From NCBI RefSeq assembly GCF_910594005.1, contig NC_057825.1, positions 48,205,037 through 48,269,036 of the forward strand: a stretch of 64,000 nucleotides of DNA, written 5' to 3'. The translations under genes and the position numbers were made by a program. Of this stretch, positions 30,766 through 44,429 are shown piece by piece (the stretch's first letter is position 1; every line of letters begins with the position of its first letter). The stretch comes from Cervus elaphus. Lineage: Eukaryota > Chordata > Mammalia > Artiodactyla > Cervidae. A model generated the notes under the pieces. It did not search any database, had not been told where the DNA came from, and worked only from the letters and a program-made list of their open reading frames with translations.

Positions 30766-31604
30766 GGACTTCAGGGAAATTACCATTAATATGAAGGCGC
30801 TTCATTTCTGAAAAAAAAAATGGTAAATTTTATACATAAAATTTTGGAGGGAGCATCTTTTCTTCACACTCTAAATATTCCCCTCTAGCCAGTCAGAATT
30901 TGTGTGCCTCCTGTCCTTATTCTGTCCAGTTACTCTTTCTATTCCAGGGTGATGAGGTGGTTTCTTTGACTGGCATATTTGATACCAATAGATGGAGACA
31001 GGTACTTGGGTCAGCTTTTTTCTCCTTTGGTAAATAAACTGACTACTGAATATGACCATATCATAATCTACTTTTTCATAGTGGGCTCTTCTCTGGTCCA
31101 ACATTATTTTCTCTGTATGAGGGTCTTGCTTTGATCTAACATTGCTACAGTTTGTTCAGTAACTTTGCTTAGTTTGAGAATTCAATTAGAAGATGTAACA
31201 AATCCCACACTAAGATATTTCTTCAAAATTAATCTGTATCATTAAAATGAGGAATTCTCAGACCAAAGTTTCGAAAGGAAACATGCTGTGCTTCTGTGTC
31301 TTCCTCTCTACTTTTCATAATGGAATTGGTGGCACCTCCCAAATGCAAAGGTTTGTAGTTTAAGTATATATTTATAATGTCAAAAATAATGTAATTAATG
31401 TAAAAAATACTTAGAATGTAAACTGATAGTTGATTCTCAAGGTTTGATTGTTATAAAAGTTGTGACAATTATGATACTGGCACTGTGAAAAATCCTATCA
31501 ATTTAATCCTCTGTAGCAATGGAAAAGTGGGCACATGAAAATTTAAGATTAAAGTAATCATAATTTGGATGTCCTAATGAAATTAGTATCAAAAGAAGAG
31601 CTTT
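30766..31604. other. Unassigned stretch
   Basis: Nothing confident. The minus frame at 30871-31104 shows no known domain. Confidence 0.4.
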
Positions 31605-32515
31605 CACTCATTATCAGAGAAATGCAAATCAAAACCACAATGAGGTACCATTACACGCCAGTCAGCATGGCTGCTATCCAAAAGTCTACAAGCAATAAAT
31701 GCTGGAGAGGGTGAGGAGATAGGGGAACCCTCTTACACTGTTGGTGGGAATGCAAACTATTACAGCTGCTATGGAGAACTGTGTGGATATTTCTTAAAAA
31801 AACTGGAATTAGAACTGCCATATGACCCAGCAATCCCACTTCTGGGCATACACACCGAGGAAACCAGATCTGAAAGAGACATGTGCACCCCAATGTTCAT
31901 CGCAGCACTGTTTATAATAGCCAGGACATGGAAGCAACCTAGATGCCCATCAGCAGACGAATGGATAAGGAAGCTGTGGTACATATACACCATGGAATAT
32001 TACTCAGCCATTAAAAAGAATTCATTTGAATCAGTTCTAATGAGATGGATGAAACTGGAGCCCATCATACAGAGTGAAGTAAACCAGAAAGATAAAGACC
32101 AATACAGCATACTAACACATATATATGGAATTTAAAAAGATGGTAATGATAACCCTATATGCAAAACAGAGAAAGAGACACAGATGTACAGAACAGAATT
32201 TTGGACTCTGTGGGAGAAGGTGAGGGTGGGATGTTTCGAGAGAACAGCATCGAAACATATATATTATCTAGGGTGAAAGAGATCAACAGCCCAGGCTGTA
32301 TGCATGAGACAAGTGCTTGGGCCTGGTGCACTGGGAAGACCCAGAGGAATTGGGTGGAGAGGGAGGTGGGAGGTGGGATCGGGATAGGGAATACATGTAA
32401 ATCCATGGCTGATTCATGTCAATGTATGACAAAAACCACTACAATATTGTAAACTAATTAGCCTCCAACTAATAAAAATAAATGGAAAACAACAACAACA
32501 ACAACAAAAAAGACC
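31605..32515 (+). mobile_element. Young L1 3' end, 5'-truncated
   Basis: From 'ctcattatcagagaaatgc' through ORF2's C-terminus (frame 31881-32135: 'MEYYSAIKKNSFESVLMRW', ending 'HIYGI') and 3' UTR to a (CAA)n tail at 32489-32508. Flanks 'agagctttca' (31595) and 'agacctttca' (32511) look like a target duplication. Confidence 0.93.
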
Positions 32516-32732
32516 TTTCATCCTGAATCTGTAAAATAAGGACCTAGGTTAAAATAAAGTCACTAAGTGAGATGTCTTGATAATCATCTAGGAGAAATGG
32601 AATAGAGACTCTCTGTTCTCATTCAATTGTATAGAGTCATCATTAAAAATATATAGGTTTATTCCAGCTCAGAGACAATAGCAGCTACAATGATTATTTA
32701 TGCAACATCATTTGTCCTTATTGTCCTTTGTT

Positions 32733-32948
32733 GGGCTTCCCTGGTGGCTCAGCGGTAAAGAATCCGCCTGCAGTGCAGGAGGCACAGGAAATGATGGTTC
32801 GATTCCTGGGTCAGGAAGATCCCCTGGTGAAGGAAATGGCAACTCACCATCTAGTATTCTTGCCTGGAGAATCCCATGGACAGAGGAGACTAATGGGCTA
32901 CAGTCCATGGGGTCACAGAGTTGGGCACAACTGAGAGATTGAGCAGGC
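32733..32948 (+). mobile_element. Bov-tA SINE with perfect 8-base duplication
   Basis: 'gggcttccctggtggctcag' to 'gcacaactgagagattgagc'. 'cctttgtt' at 32725-32732 and 32949-32956. Among the least diverged SINEs here. Confidence 0.95.
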
Positions 32949-33092
32949 CCTTTGTTAACAAAACTGTTATTGTTCCCAGACTCAGCATTGATGTAAGCTG
33001 ATCATTGTGCTTACAGTCCTATTCCAGGAATATCTTTCCCAATTTCTCTTATAGTTAGTTGAATGGACCATGTGACCCAGTCCTGATCAATG

Positions 33093-33112
33093 AGGAAAAA
33101 AAAAAAAAAAAA
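33093..33112. repeat. Poly-A run
   Basis: About 19 A's, with no recognised retroelement body to its left. Confidence 0.8.
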
Positions 33113-33219
33113 AGAGCTTTTCCACAAAATATTCCCTTTCTTCCTGCTCAGGATATTCATGTGAGAACATACTGGCTGAAACTGCAGCATCCATTTTGGA
33201 CCATGAGATAGCATGTTTA

Positions 33220-33665
33220 TGTTTTTTCCAGAAGCCATGTGTGGATGTGATAGTTGGACTATAAAGAAAGCTGAGCGCCGGAGAACTGATGCTTTTGAAC
33301 TGTGGTGTTGGAGAAGACTCTTGAGAGTCCCTTGGACTGCAAGGAGATCCAACCAGTCACCCCTAAAAGAAATCAACCCTGAATATTCATTGAAGGACTG
33401 ATGCTGAAGCTAAAGCTCCAATACTTTGGCCACTTGATGTGAAGAACTCACTCATTAGAAAAGATCCTGATGCTGGGAAAGATTGAAGGTAGGAGGAGAA
33501 GAGGATGACAGAAGATGAGATCATTGGATGGCACCACTGACTCTATGGACATGAGTTTGAGCAAGCTCCTGGAGATGGTAATGGACAGGGAAGCCTGGCG
33601 TGCTGCGGTCCATGGGGTCACAAAGAGTAGGGCATGCATGGCTGAGCAACTGAACTGAACTGAAC
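33220..33665 (+). mobile_element. BovB LINE 3' end with target duplication
   Basis: 'ttttttccagaagccatg' to 'gaactgaactgaac'. 'tagcatgtt' at 33208 and 'tagcatatt' at 33667 flank it. The C-terminal frame is broken. Confidence 0.93.
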
Positions 33666-33671
33666 TAGCAT

Positions 33672-35310
33672 ATTGAAGTTCAAAGAACCAGAAGATAGTA
33701 GTACAGAAGATGTAACTTAAGAGTCTAGTATTTTGATGATATTGCGGAACCCCCTATTTTGAGACTTCCTGTAAAGTAAGCAAGAGAGGTTATTTTCATA
33801 GGTCCATTCCTGGACCTGATTGTATGCTACATAAAATAAAGGGTAGAGAGTAGATCAGAGATATTCACTAAAACTCATCACATTAGTCTAAGATGAATTG
33901 GCAGAAGCAGCAACAGAGATTTAAAAAGCCTCTTGTTGGATATAGAGTGAAATCAACTTTTCCCAATAAAACTTGAGAGTAAGAAAAACTAGACTCCAGC
34001 AAAAAAAAAAGAGACTTTCTCACACTTAGGAAGGGGAACAGTGGAAATGCTATATCCCAAGAGACTTAGAATATATGCATGAAGAAGAACCATTTAAAGA
34101 TTTTAATTCTCCCAAAATGAATCTTTAGGAAAAATAAATTTCTTATGTTATTTAATTTTAAAAAATTTATTTTATATTGAAATATAGTTGTTTAACAATG
34201 TTGAATGAAGTTCAATATTACATTTTCTTGAATGTTGCTCTATAACTTTATAATTCATTTGGAAGAATAAATATGTCATCCAGAACAACTAAACAAAATC
34301 TGTTAAGAATAATACTTTGACTCTACATGACACTGAAATTGTTTATAAATTAACAGTAATGAAGACATCAGTGTTGACATAGGAGTAGACAAACATATAC
34401 AAGAGAAAAAAAAGTGTAAAAATGAAACAAAAGCAACTCTAACAGTTTATAATTTAGTTAATATTAATTTTTTAATTTTGTCAAATGTACTTATAATTAT
34501 GCAAGATGTTAACACTAGAAGAAACTGGATAAAGGACAGAATGAGAACTTTCTGCACTACTTTACATTTTTTCTATAAATTTAAAATAATTCCAAACTAA
34601 AATTTCTTTTAAGACCTTATTACATGGGTAAATTAGAGTCAGTTAGATTCCTAGCTAATGATTTACTGTAGACAGATCAGATACTTATTGATTTAAAAAA
34701 AATGAAACTCGAATGTTCCACTAACATGAACTGATATCAATAAAAACATGAATCTCTTTATGTAACCCATAAATATATACAAGATTTTTATAAAACACTG
34801 TAAAAAAGATAAAATGTAAACTGAGAAAAATATTTTCAACATACATATGATAATAATTAGTGATAATCTTATTATACAAATAATTTTTTCAAGTTAATAA
34901 GGCAAAGAAGAGCTCCACATGGAGAAAGAATACTGAATGTTTAAACAGTGAATGTCATAGGGGAAAAGCATAAATAGTTAAATTTATACTCAAAAGTTAG
35001 TAATTCCTAATATAACAGGGAAATGGAAATACAGTAATTAATAATTTTTAGCAATAGGTATAGAAAGATTAAAAAGTATAGTACTACTCAGCATTCAGAA
35101 AAGGTATGAGGGAAAGACATACTCATATACAGCTAGAAAGTTTATAAATTAGAAAATAATCTGGCAATTTGCATAAAATATATTTACTAGTTCATCCAAT
35201 TCATTTCCATATAGCATTTCCAGGAATGAAAATGTTTTCATCTGAAGTGAATGACTGAAAAAGCAACTGAATTGTACATGTATATGTATATATATGTATT
35301 TCAGAAAGTA
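33672..35310. other. AT-rich stretch with a possible L1 3' scrap
   Basis: 34160-34205 ('tttattttatattgaaatatag...') resembles a reverse L1 3' end. Otherwise nothing identified; very AT-rich. Confidence 0.4.
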
Positions 35311-35315
35311 ACTGA

Positions 35316-35317
35316 AC

Positions 35318-35349
<32 letters not shown>

Positions 35350-35364
35350 CATATATATATACAT
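35316..35364. repeat. (TG)n(TA)n microsatellite
   Basis: 'gtgtgtgtgtgtatatatat' continuing in TA and CATA steps; the minus frames over it are repeat translations. Confidence 0.88.
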
Positions 35365-37264
35365 TTGTAGTATATTTATGATATGCATGCATAATATTTT
35401 GTCTATATTTGTAGGACATTTAGTAACCTAAAGACATTAAGTAAATTATCCAGAAATCCATAGTGTCGTAGATGACAGAGCCAGATTTTAATTTAGATGA
35501 TGATTATCTAAAAGAACCAAGTAGTTTAAAAGTGACAAAATTGAAAATAAGGTATTGAGTGCTTATATTTTATTTCATCTCTTTCAATTTTTAATTTTCT
35601 TATATTTTATTTCATTTATTTCCATGTAACAGGAAAGCAGAGATGAATGTAACTTTGTTCAATGGATATAATCAGATTCCAAAGGCCATGAGCCCCAAAA
35701 GTTAAGCGCAGTTGTCTAAACTGGTAGTCTCATTATCATTTCCTTGGCTAATGTCAGTGGACTGCCAGCTGCCTCTGGCCCCTCTCCCTTTCGTTCCATG
35801 CCATTTGAACTGTCCACCCTCAAACAGTTCCAAACTCTTCTCTTGGTCTGTCCAAGACCAGATCAAAGTAGTTTTTTCTCTAAGGCTAGATCAGCAGTTA
35901 ACTGTTGCCAAACTGTAAGAGGGTAGTGAAAGGAAATCTCTTTATCCCTCGAGTCAGGGGAAGCACTGAGTTGTAGTTTTGTTCCCATTTACCAACAGTC
36001 GAGTTCTATTCAGATATTTTACTTCATACTAAAAAGATTTCAAACTGATTCACAGAGCTTGAATTTTTTTTTAAAATCCTACTTTAACATATAAAGCTTA
36101 TTCTCTTATAACCCACACTATAATGCCGTTTTCTGGATTTTACATGCAATTGAGAGTGAACAAAATTGGACTTGCATTCTTAAAGGTGAATATCTTGCTG
36201 AAATAATAAAGTAAATATGGCAAACAAGGACCACTACAAATAATTGATTCAACTGTTTGAGTTTTTATAAAAGCAGAGTTTTTGCCTACTCTACTTAGGT
36301 TAAAATTACTATCTTCTTTTAGCTGGCATTCAACTTAAAATGAACTGTAAAATAAACTATGTTCCTTTCTATTGATCAAGGGAGAAATTAAATATATAAG
36401 GAGGTGCAAGGGAAGAGTTGGGAAGAGAGGGAGATGTCATTGTAGCAATTATGCAAATGTATTTCTGTAGAATAATACTGTTAAGGTCATTTTGTTAAGA
36501 CCCTGAATATTGTTAATTCTAAATACATATTACATTTTAATCAAACCACCTACTTCCCACTCTTTGCTGAGAAATTTACATTCTGACTACATTTCGAGGG
36601 CAGTTAGAACCTAGCTAAGCTCTTAAATATAATAAGTATCAGGAAATTGTCCTGAATTATTCATGTTAATTATGCTGAACTAAACATTGTAGATAGGAAA
36701 ATGTATTTCCCACTGAAATATGTTTGCCTTACAGAGATTTCTAAATTGATCATAGTCTCCTTTTCTTTTGATAAGACCTAAAAGCCCCTAGAATGAACAA
36801 AATTGAATTCCAGACACCATCAAGCTTTTAAAGCACAAATAGCATCATCTGAATCAATTCTGCATTTTTTCCTCAGTTTCATAAATAATCATAGCTAAGC
36901 CCCAGTCCAAGTCAATTATCAATCATTGTAGCACACATCTATTTGGATTATATAGGAAAAATGATTTTTGGTTGCATTCTATTTTTATACACACTTTGTA
37001 TTTCATATAATAAACTTCATAATGTATAGAACATATCATTCATTCATTTTTATTTGTTCATTCACAAATTCATTTATTTATTCAGTTGTTCCAAAAGCAA
37101 TTATGGAACAGTAATCATGCATCAAGTACCATATTCAGCAATTTTCCCTTGCCATGATTACATTTTATAGTCTGCTTTCTATTATAGTTTGCCTAAAGGA
37201 TTTCAGATACTGAGAACTCTGCTAATCATTATACTTATTTAATGATATATTATAATTTTTATCA
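35365..37264. other. Mostly unassigned; one GC-richer patch and MIR scrap
   Basis: 35430-35500 resembles a MIR SINE core. 35712-35930 is a GC-richer patch with two overlapping plus frames of 60-68 codons and no known domain. 37030-37140 carries old-repeat style 'cattcattt' runs. Confidence 0.35.
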
Positions 37265-38275
37265 ATTTATCAGTCATTCATCCTGCAACTGCAATCCCTT
37301 TTCTAACCTCAGCTGCTTCCTTACACAGAGCATATCCACTCTCTTTGGTTATATACTTGTATATTTAATCCAAAAAAAAAGCAGTATTTACTACTATTTT
37401 CAGTAAAATATACTTTAATGTGGTAACTGGTATTGTGCTATATGTCTCATTCTATACGCTACTTTTTCACGCTATATAATGTTTAACATAGATTTACCTA
37501 GCTGCTTCTGACAGCTGTGTGGTATTCAAGGATAGGCACATTCTACTTAATTTTTATTGACCTATGATTGACTGCGTGTATAATGACTGCATGTATACTG
37601 CATGTATATGATATATTCATACAGTGGAATATTATCCACTCTTAAAAAATAAGTAATATTGTTCTTTGCTACAACATGGCTGAACTTGGAAGACCTTGTA
37701 CTAAGTAGAACAAGCCAGACACAGAATAACAAGTAACACATAATCCCACTAATCGAAATCTAAAACTAGTTGAAATACATATTCTACGTGTTATATAAAG
37801 ACTTCAACTCTGCTTAGAACAGACAAGTCTGAAACAAACATCCTGCGAACACCTCTGTGCATCAGGGTCGGCACTTCTTTGGGTTGTACAAATGGGATAG
37901 AATTGCAAATATTCTATTTCATTGTCTAGAAAGGGCCAGATTCCTTTACAGATTGACCACACTAATTAACAATCCCACCAGCCTTACAAGAGAATTTCTA
38001 TTTCTTTACTACTATTCTAGAAGTTGACCATGTATTTTTTCTGCCAATATGAAATTGAAATGTTCTTTCCATGTTAATTTAATTTTTATTTCTCTGATAG
38101 CCAATCAAGTAGAATCTCTATCGATAGCCCTACTGCAATTTCCTGCATGGAGAATTATTCACATATTTTTTGCAATTTCAATTCTACCTATTTTATATAT
38201 TTTTATTGAGTTTCCAAGTTTCCTGGTTATTTGTAGACAATGCAAATATCTATCCCAATCTGTCAAACAGCCTGT
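37265..38275 (-). mobile_element. Old L1M, reverse, with a sense L1M scrap inside
   Basis: Reverse L1-like text at 37440-37560 and 37900-38270 ('accacactaattaacaatcc', 'tttttatttctctgatagcc'). A sense L1 scrap at 37620-37790 ('acagtggaatattatccac', 'ctacaacatggctgaac') separates them. Confidence 0.55.
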
Positions 38276-40127
38276 TTTATTTATTTATTTATTTATTTTC
38301 CTGAAGAATTAGTGACTGGGAGGGAATGTCCTAGCAATGAGGCGTTCAAGAGGACATGCAGTATTTGTTTTGTAAACAGACTTTGAACCAGTCCTTCTGT
38401 TTTTAAACCCATTTTTATCACTGCTTCCAAAAGTAACTAGTCCTTCCATACTATAACACCTTGGAGGGTTAAGCCCTCCATAGACATTATATTGCATACT
38501 ATATTTCCTTACTTCAACTTCAGATTCCATTTTCTTGGTTCTATTAAGTCATTGCCATTAGGCAAATATTTCCTAGCTTCTGACATTTTATGCTAATTTG
38601 CCTTCACTAGTGCCTTTTAGTCCTCGAAAGTATACGTCTTTTAAAAATTTTCCTTGTCATTTAGTGGGTGTCAGAAGGGAGAAGAGCTCAACACACCTGT
38701 GCAATCTGCCATCTTTAACTAGAACTACATTATATTTCAAGAATTTTTAGTATTATGTTTCTCTTGAACTCTCTTTTTAGTTTATAATCTGTTGATAGGT
38801 TTACTCTCACATTATACCCTGCAGAAACTAACTCCATAACAAAATCTTTCCTTAAAAATATAAGGAATCATGTTTTAATCTTTGCCCCACCAAATTCTGA
38901 CATTTTACTGTATTGCAGAGGCTTTTGCAGAAATATGATTAAAAAAAAAGAAAACAATATGATTAAGAAAATTATTTTATATAACATAAGCAAAATATAT
39001 CAAATAACTAAAGTTCTAAGCAGAACACTGCACAGACCTTGCCAGATCTGGTTAAGTTATTCACTCCCCTCTCTTCCCTTCACCTAAAATTACTAGAGGG
39101 GTTATATGCAAGAAATACCTCATTTTCATAATCCCAAGATCCTTTATTGTTTGAGACACATAGTAGCTTCAAAAATAGTTTTGTTTCTTGAATCTATTGG
39201 TGTAAATATAGACACAGAAATAAAAGCAACTAAAAATTGTATGCAACTCTTTTAAAACAGATCTAACTAATTTTTACCTTTTTTTCTGAGCGAGTCTAAA
39301 CTTTTACAATAGTAGTGTATCTGGCAAATTTTCTCATTTTTCTTTCCTGAAAGCTCTAAACTCAACAGAAATAACCTCTCCTGAACACAATTTCGGCATT
39401 CAATAAACAGAAGAAATATGTCCTGGTGCCCAAAGTTTGCTGATATACTCTCTCTAAGTTCACATATCTCTAGCACTTCAATCTAATTAAGTGTTACCCT
39501 AAATAATTTAGTCATTAAGAGTAAACACTCCTTTAAGGCATTGCCAAACATATCGTAAAAGAATAAACCTGGCAGAGGAACACATATTCAATTCCCCAAA
39601 TCCAGCTGTGACCTCCTTCTCTTCAATCTATCAACATTTGATCAAATAAGAATGATAAGTCAGCATAGAAAATATCAGCTAATTCAGGCCCTATTTTGCC
39701 CTACAGAATCCCAACAGCTCACTAGAACACCATTATGACTGAATCCTTGAAATTGTCTGACATAAAAGCAAATTACTACCACTGTTGGAAGGAACCTGCA
39801 TGTAACTATTGCCAGATTTATAGTTCTGCTGCAAACCCTGTCATTTTGATCTAGTTGAATTTTCTGTCACTAAAACAGATGGATGTCTTGAGAAATCTTA
39901 ACCTGATGAATACAAGGAATGCCAATTAAAATGTCATATCCTCATTTCTAATCTCCAATATTACAGTTTCCACAGGATTTCATAAATATTTTAGATAAAT
40001 CATCTCCCTTGTATCCCCACATCCCCAAATAAAATTATTTTGTTTCATATTATTGGGATCCAAACTGTTAAAACAAACCTAAGGTCTCAGAGAAATTCTT
40101 TATAAATAAGTATTTAAAAATTGCTGT
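38276..40127. other. Unassigned; (TTTA)n run then old AT-rich DNA
   Basis: (TTTA)n at 38276-38298. 38640-38720 ('gtcatttagtgggtgtcag', 'caatctgccatctttaac') resembles an old interspersed repeat I cannot name. The rest has no feature. Confidence 0.35.
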
Positions 40128-40335
40128 AGTTGTTTAGTCAATATGTTGTGTCCAACTCCTTTGCAACCTCATGGACTGTAGCCTATCAGGTTCCTCTGTG
40201 CATGGAATTTTTCAGGCAAGAACACTGGAGTGGGTTGCCATTTCCTTCTCCAGGGGACCTTTCTGAGCCAGGAATTTAACCTATATCTCCTGCACTGCTG
40301 ACGGATTCTTTACCACTGAGCCACAGGGAAGCCCA
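40128..40335 (-). mobile_element. Bov-tA SINE, reverse
   Basis: 'gttgtttagtcaatatg', 'aagaacactggagtgggttgcc' and 'gagccacagggaagccc' in reverse SINE order. Confidence 0.93.
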
Positions 40336-40743
40336 GTGATATGTAAAAATCTCTCTGAACAACTAATCCCTCAGTGAAAGAAAATTAAGAATCTGCTTCA
40401 ATATGAAAAAAGAAAACCCCAATATCTGAGTTTAAAATAAGGCCAGAAGGGTCAGGGGTATTGTTGAGATATTTGAATATGGGGGATGTAAACACAAGCA
40501 AGAGTTTTTCTTCATTGATGCTCAACTTTCCACTCTCTCATCTTTGTTACTGAAATGATAAGTGGCTAAATTGATAATCTCTAAATTTGTAAGCCAGACA
40601 ATGAAAATTAGATCTTTCTTAAGTGGTAGATGAGTTATAAGTGTGACTTCTAAGAAAAAATTTCTTATTTTATCACTCAAGTATGGGGAGACACTGTATT
40701 GATAAAATTTCATGGAGGATTATTGGCCTGGTGTAGGTAGGGA
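40336..40743. other. Unassigned sequence
   Basis: No repeat or gene recognised. Confidence 0.4.
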
Positions 40744-40978
40744 GCGGGCTACCCCAGTGGTTCAGCAGTAAAGAATACGCCTGCAATGCAGGAGTCACAG
40801 GAGACATGGGTTCAATCCCTGGGTTGGGAAGATCTCCTGGAGCAGGGCATGGCAACCCACTTCAGTATTCTTGCCTGGAGAATCCCGTGGAAGGAGGAGC
40901 CTGACGGATACAGTCCGTAGGATCACAAAACAGTCGGACACAACTGAAGTGATTGAGCATGTATGCACATAGGCATGC
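40744..40978 (+). mobile_element. Bov-tA SINE with perfect 9-base duplication
   Basis: 'gggctaccccagtggttcag' head, 'gggttcaatccctggg' B-box region. 'aggtaggga' flanks at 40735-40743 and 40979-40987. Confidence 0.95.
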
Positions 40979-40987
40979 AGGTAGGGA

Positions 40988-41526
40988 ATGCTGGGCCTGG
41001 GAGTTCTATCAGGGTAGATGGAATCCCTTGGGGCCTGCAAATCATACTGTAATACATGCTGCCCACTTTTCTTAAATGTAGGGACATTTCTGATTCCCTG
41101 CCTACAGCAACTCAGTGTAACTGTCTACTTGAGGTCCATTTCTTGCTATCTCATCACTGACAGGCACTGGCGTTTAGGAGATTCTCCAGGTGGAAGGATG
41201 GGTTTCTCAACAAAGTTTGGTTAAGGGAAAGCTTCAGGCCAGGTATTTTCAGACTCATTGGTTAATTTGTTGCCTTTATTATCCACATGGAAAATGGTGA
41301 CATGGTTCTAAATTGCTGAGCCAGAGGAACAGAATAATGTTCTCAAAAGAACAGGCTGAAGCCTGCTGCACATTATTTGAAGTAGGAGAATAATGTGTTG
41401 CCATAAAGCCAGAATTTACCCAATTGTTATTACAAAGAAAAATTTCTCTACGACCATGCCAGACCCCTTAAGTGCCAGCTTCTTTCTCTTGTGTTGAAAC
41501 TGAAAATTATACAAACTGATAGTTGT
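40988..41526. other. Unassigned sequence
   Basis: No supported feature; the short plus frame at 41018-41224 has no domain. Confidence 0.4.
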
Positions 41527-41724
41527 CCTGAAAGTGAAAGTCACTCAGTCATGTCCAACTCTTTGTGATCCCATGAGCTATATGGTCCATGGAATTCTCC
41601 AGGCCAGAATACTGGAGTGGGTAGCCTTTCACTTCCCTAGGGGATTTTACTAACCCAGGGATAGAACCCAGGTCTCCCACATTGCAGGCGGATTTTTACC
41701 AGCTGAGCCACAAGGAAAGCCTGG
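41527..41724 (-). mobile_element. Bov-tA/ART2A-type SINE, reverse
   Basis: 'gtgaaagtcactcagtcatg' (the reverse 3' end) to 'gagccacaaggaaagcc'. Confidence 0.92.
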
Positions 41725-41811
41725 TAATTGCCCTAGCATGTTTTTATTAATGAAGCAATTCACTTATTCAATGGCTGTAACAAACATGTTTTAAATAATC
41801 AAAATTTATCA

Positions 41812-42018
41812 AGCTCAGTTGTGCCCAACCCTTTACCACCCCATGGGACTGGAGCCCACCAGGTTCCTCTGTCCATGCAATTTTCCAGGCAAGAATACTG
41901 GAGTGGGTTGCCATTTCCTTCTCCAGGGGATCTTCCTGACCTAGGGATCGAACTCGTGTCTCCTGCTTCTCATGAATTGGCAGGCACATTCTTTACCACT
42001 GCATCACCTGGAAAGCCC
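41812..42018 (-). mobile_element. Bov-tA SINE, reverse
   Basis: 'aagctcagttgtgcccaac' to 'catcacctggaaagccc'. A small insert 'tctcatgaattggcag' sits near the tRNA head. Confidence 0.92.
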
Positions 42019-43489
42019 TCAAGATAGATAAAAGGTATCCAAATAAAACTAAAATCAGTTCTCCACTCTGAAACAACACTGTTTTTGTGGAGCTATTGAT
42101 ATGTTCTACAAAACAGTAATTTCCCTTGTAGTTTATGAGCAAATTAAAACATTAATATAAAATTTTAAATTATTAATATTAAATATAAAATTTAAAGAGG
42201 AATCCCCACATGAATAATAAGAAAATAAATATTAGTAAAAAATATTTAATACATCCCATGGTGCTAGCTAGATTATAAATTAATCCAGCATAGGACATAT
42301 GAGGACAATGTTACATGTGAATCTGGTGCATTTTTGAGCTTGTTTCTTTTCTTAATTTTTCATGGGGTCAAAGTGTACATGTCCACCATAGCTTATGTAA
42401 ATATTTTGTTTGAGTGGTAATAATAGCAACCCACTTCAGTACATGCTGTTATATTGCACCTATTCTGGTCCATTATTTTCTATTCTATCATATTTTATTT
42501 CACTTCTTAAAATTCTGGTCATGGAACACTAAGTCAATTTAATAACTCAATAACACATCCCAACATGTGCTGTTCTATAACGTATTATCTGCATCTTCTA
42601 TTTGGTAACACATCATTCTTCTGTCACAGGGTCATTCACACAATTCCAAGAAATTTCTGAAAAATGTGATTAATATTTCAGGAAAGGTGCCAGATTAGAC
42701 AGAATCAGAATCTGAGGAGTGCTGACATTCACTTTAAGAACTTCTTCTCTTAGAAAGCCAGCCATAAACTAAAATTCCCCGAGGGTCATGAGCAGAGGTT
42801 ATAGTGGAGGTGGTGGCAACCCTGAAGTGAAAGCTTTTCTATCAAGCATCAAGCAAAACACATTATTGTAAGTAAAGTTATGTCATTATAGGATCTATCT
42901 AATAAAGTGATTATTAGCTCTGAGCAAGGGTTCTGCATGTTTATTTTATAATATAAACATATTATAAACATATTACTGAACACCTATCCACCTAAAATGT
43001 AGCTCTGTCTCAGATGATCCACTGGAACCTGACTTATCTAATCTTAGTAGGCTACGCTAGATCTCCTATAGTTCAAAACTATTATAAAACATTATATCAC
43101 AGTATTTACTGAATTACCTTATTATTTGCTTAACATTTCATGTCTTTGCCTGTGTTATCTGAATTACATAATAATTACTTTAAAGGTAAGAAACTTATCT
43201 ATAACTCTCCTATTCTACTGGTTTCACACAGTAGATGCTCCAAACATATTTAATGGCTTACTGAGAAACATCAAATCACGCTCTTCCACCAAACTGATGA
43301 TTTATCTAGGTAAAATGATGCAGTTATTAAGATGCAAGATTCTCTATCCCTATTCATATTATCCTCACTTTTCCAGAACCATATAATTATTAGTCACTTA
43401 GCACCTCTTTTTGGATATATTATTCTAAATGCATTATTTATAAAATTAACTGTATCATATTCCTCTCATCTCTAGTCCTGTTCATGTCT
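42019..43489. other. Unassigned AT-rich stretch
   Basis: About 1.5 kb with no confident repeat; the 86-codon plus frame at 43126-43386 shows no domain. Confidence 0.35.
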
Positions 43490-43884
43490 CATCTTCAGTC
43501 TTGTTCCTTGTCTCAGAAAACAGATTTATTATATATTTGGTTGTGCAAACCAAAAACCTGGGAATTATCCTTGTCATTTCCCTTTCTTAGATCTCCCCTA
43601 ATTCACCACCAAGTTCTCAGATTTAACCCTTAATATATCACCCAAAGCCATCGGCTTCCCTTCATCTCCACCAGTGTCACTTTTGTCCAGGCTAAGGCTG
43701 TCCTTTGCCTAGACTGCTTCTTTAAACATCCATTGCCCACTTGCCTCCACTTCAGTTCTCCTCTAAAACTCTTCCTTACACTACAGTGTTATTATCAAAA
43801 TACACATGCTAGCATGATTTCCTCATGCTTAAAACTCTTTTCATTGTTCTTTTGATAAAAGCCACACAGCCTTAACATTCTCTG
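43490..43884 (+). mobile_element. L2 LINE (segment 1)
   Basis: L2-style text: 'ttcaccaccaagttctcag', 'ccatcggcttcccttcatc', 'gtccaggctaaggctgtcc' and 'tttgataaaagccacacagcc', in L2 order. Interrupted by an LTR, it continues at 44430. Confidence 0.7.
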
Positions 43885-44428
43885 TGTGGTAATTTTTAAT
43901 CATGGCCACTAATTCTTTGACTGTCCTCCATCAAGAGCTGAAGTCAATATTTCTTCCACTTGTATCTGGGAATTACTCAACCAATAGAGTACATTAGAAG
44001 TGACATTATATGGCTTCCAAGGCTAGATCACATATGGCCATGCAGTTTTCCTGTTGGGAAAGCACTTACTTCTAGAATACTAAGCTGACAAGTAGGAAGT
44101 CATTTGACCCTGAGACTGATTTGCTAGAGGGGCCACATGTAGACACCTTTTGCCAGCCCCGGCTGTGTCATTCTTCAGCCACCCAAGTTCAGTTGCAAGA
44201 TATGTGAATAAAGAAATGGTCTTGGAAGTGGATCTTTCAGGCCCAACCATTTCATTTTCCAACTGTTCAGGTCATTCAGACACCATGTAAGAAAGGAGGG
44301 CCATTCTCACTGCGCTCTCTCTGTGTTACTGATAGGCACTATCTTTGAGCATAATAAAATTGTTATTGATTTATGCTACCAAGTTATAGGGTTGTTTGTT
44401 ATGCTGTAATAGATAACTGAAACAAACT
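43885..44428 (+). mobile_element. MaLR-type LTR inside L2
   Basis: 'gccactaattctttgactgtcc', 'ccaatagagtacattagaag', 'cttggaagtggatctttcagg' and the closing 'ctaccaagttatagggttg' with 'gtaatagataactgaaac' follow a known MaLR LTR layout. It has no internal region, so a solo LTR. Confidence 0.68.
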
Positions 44429-44429
44429 C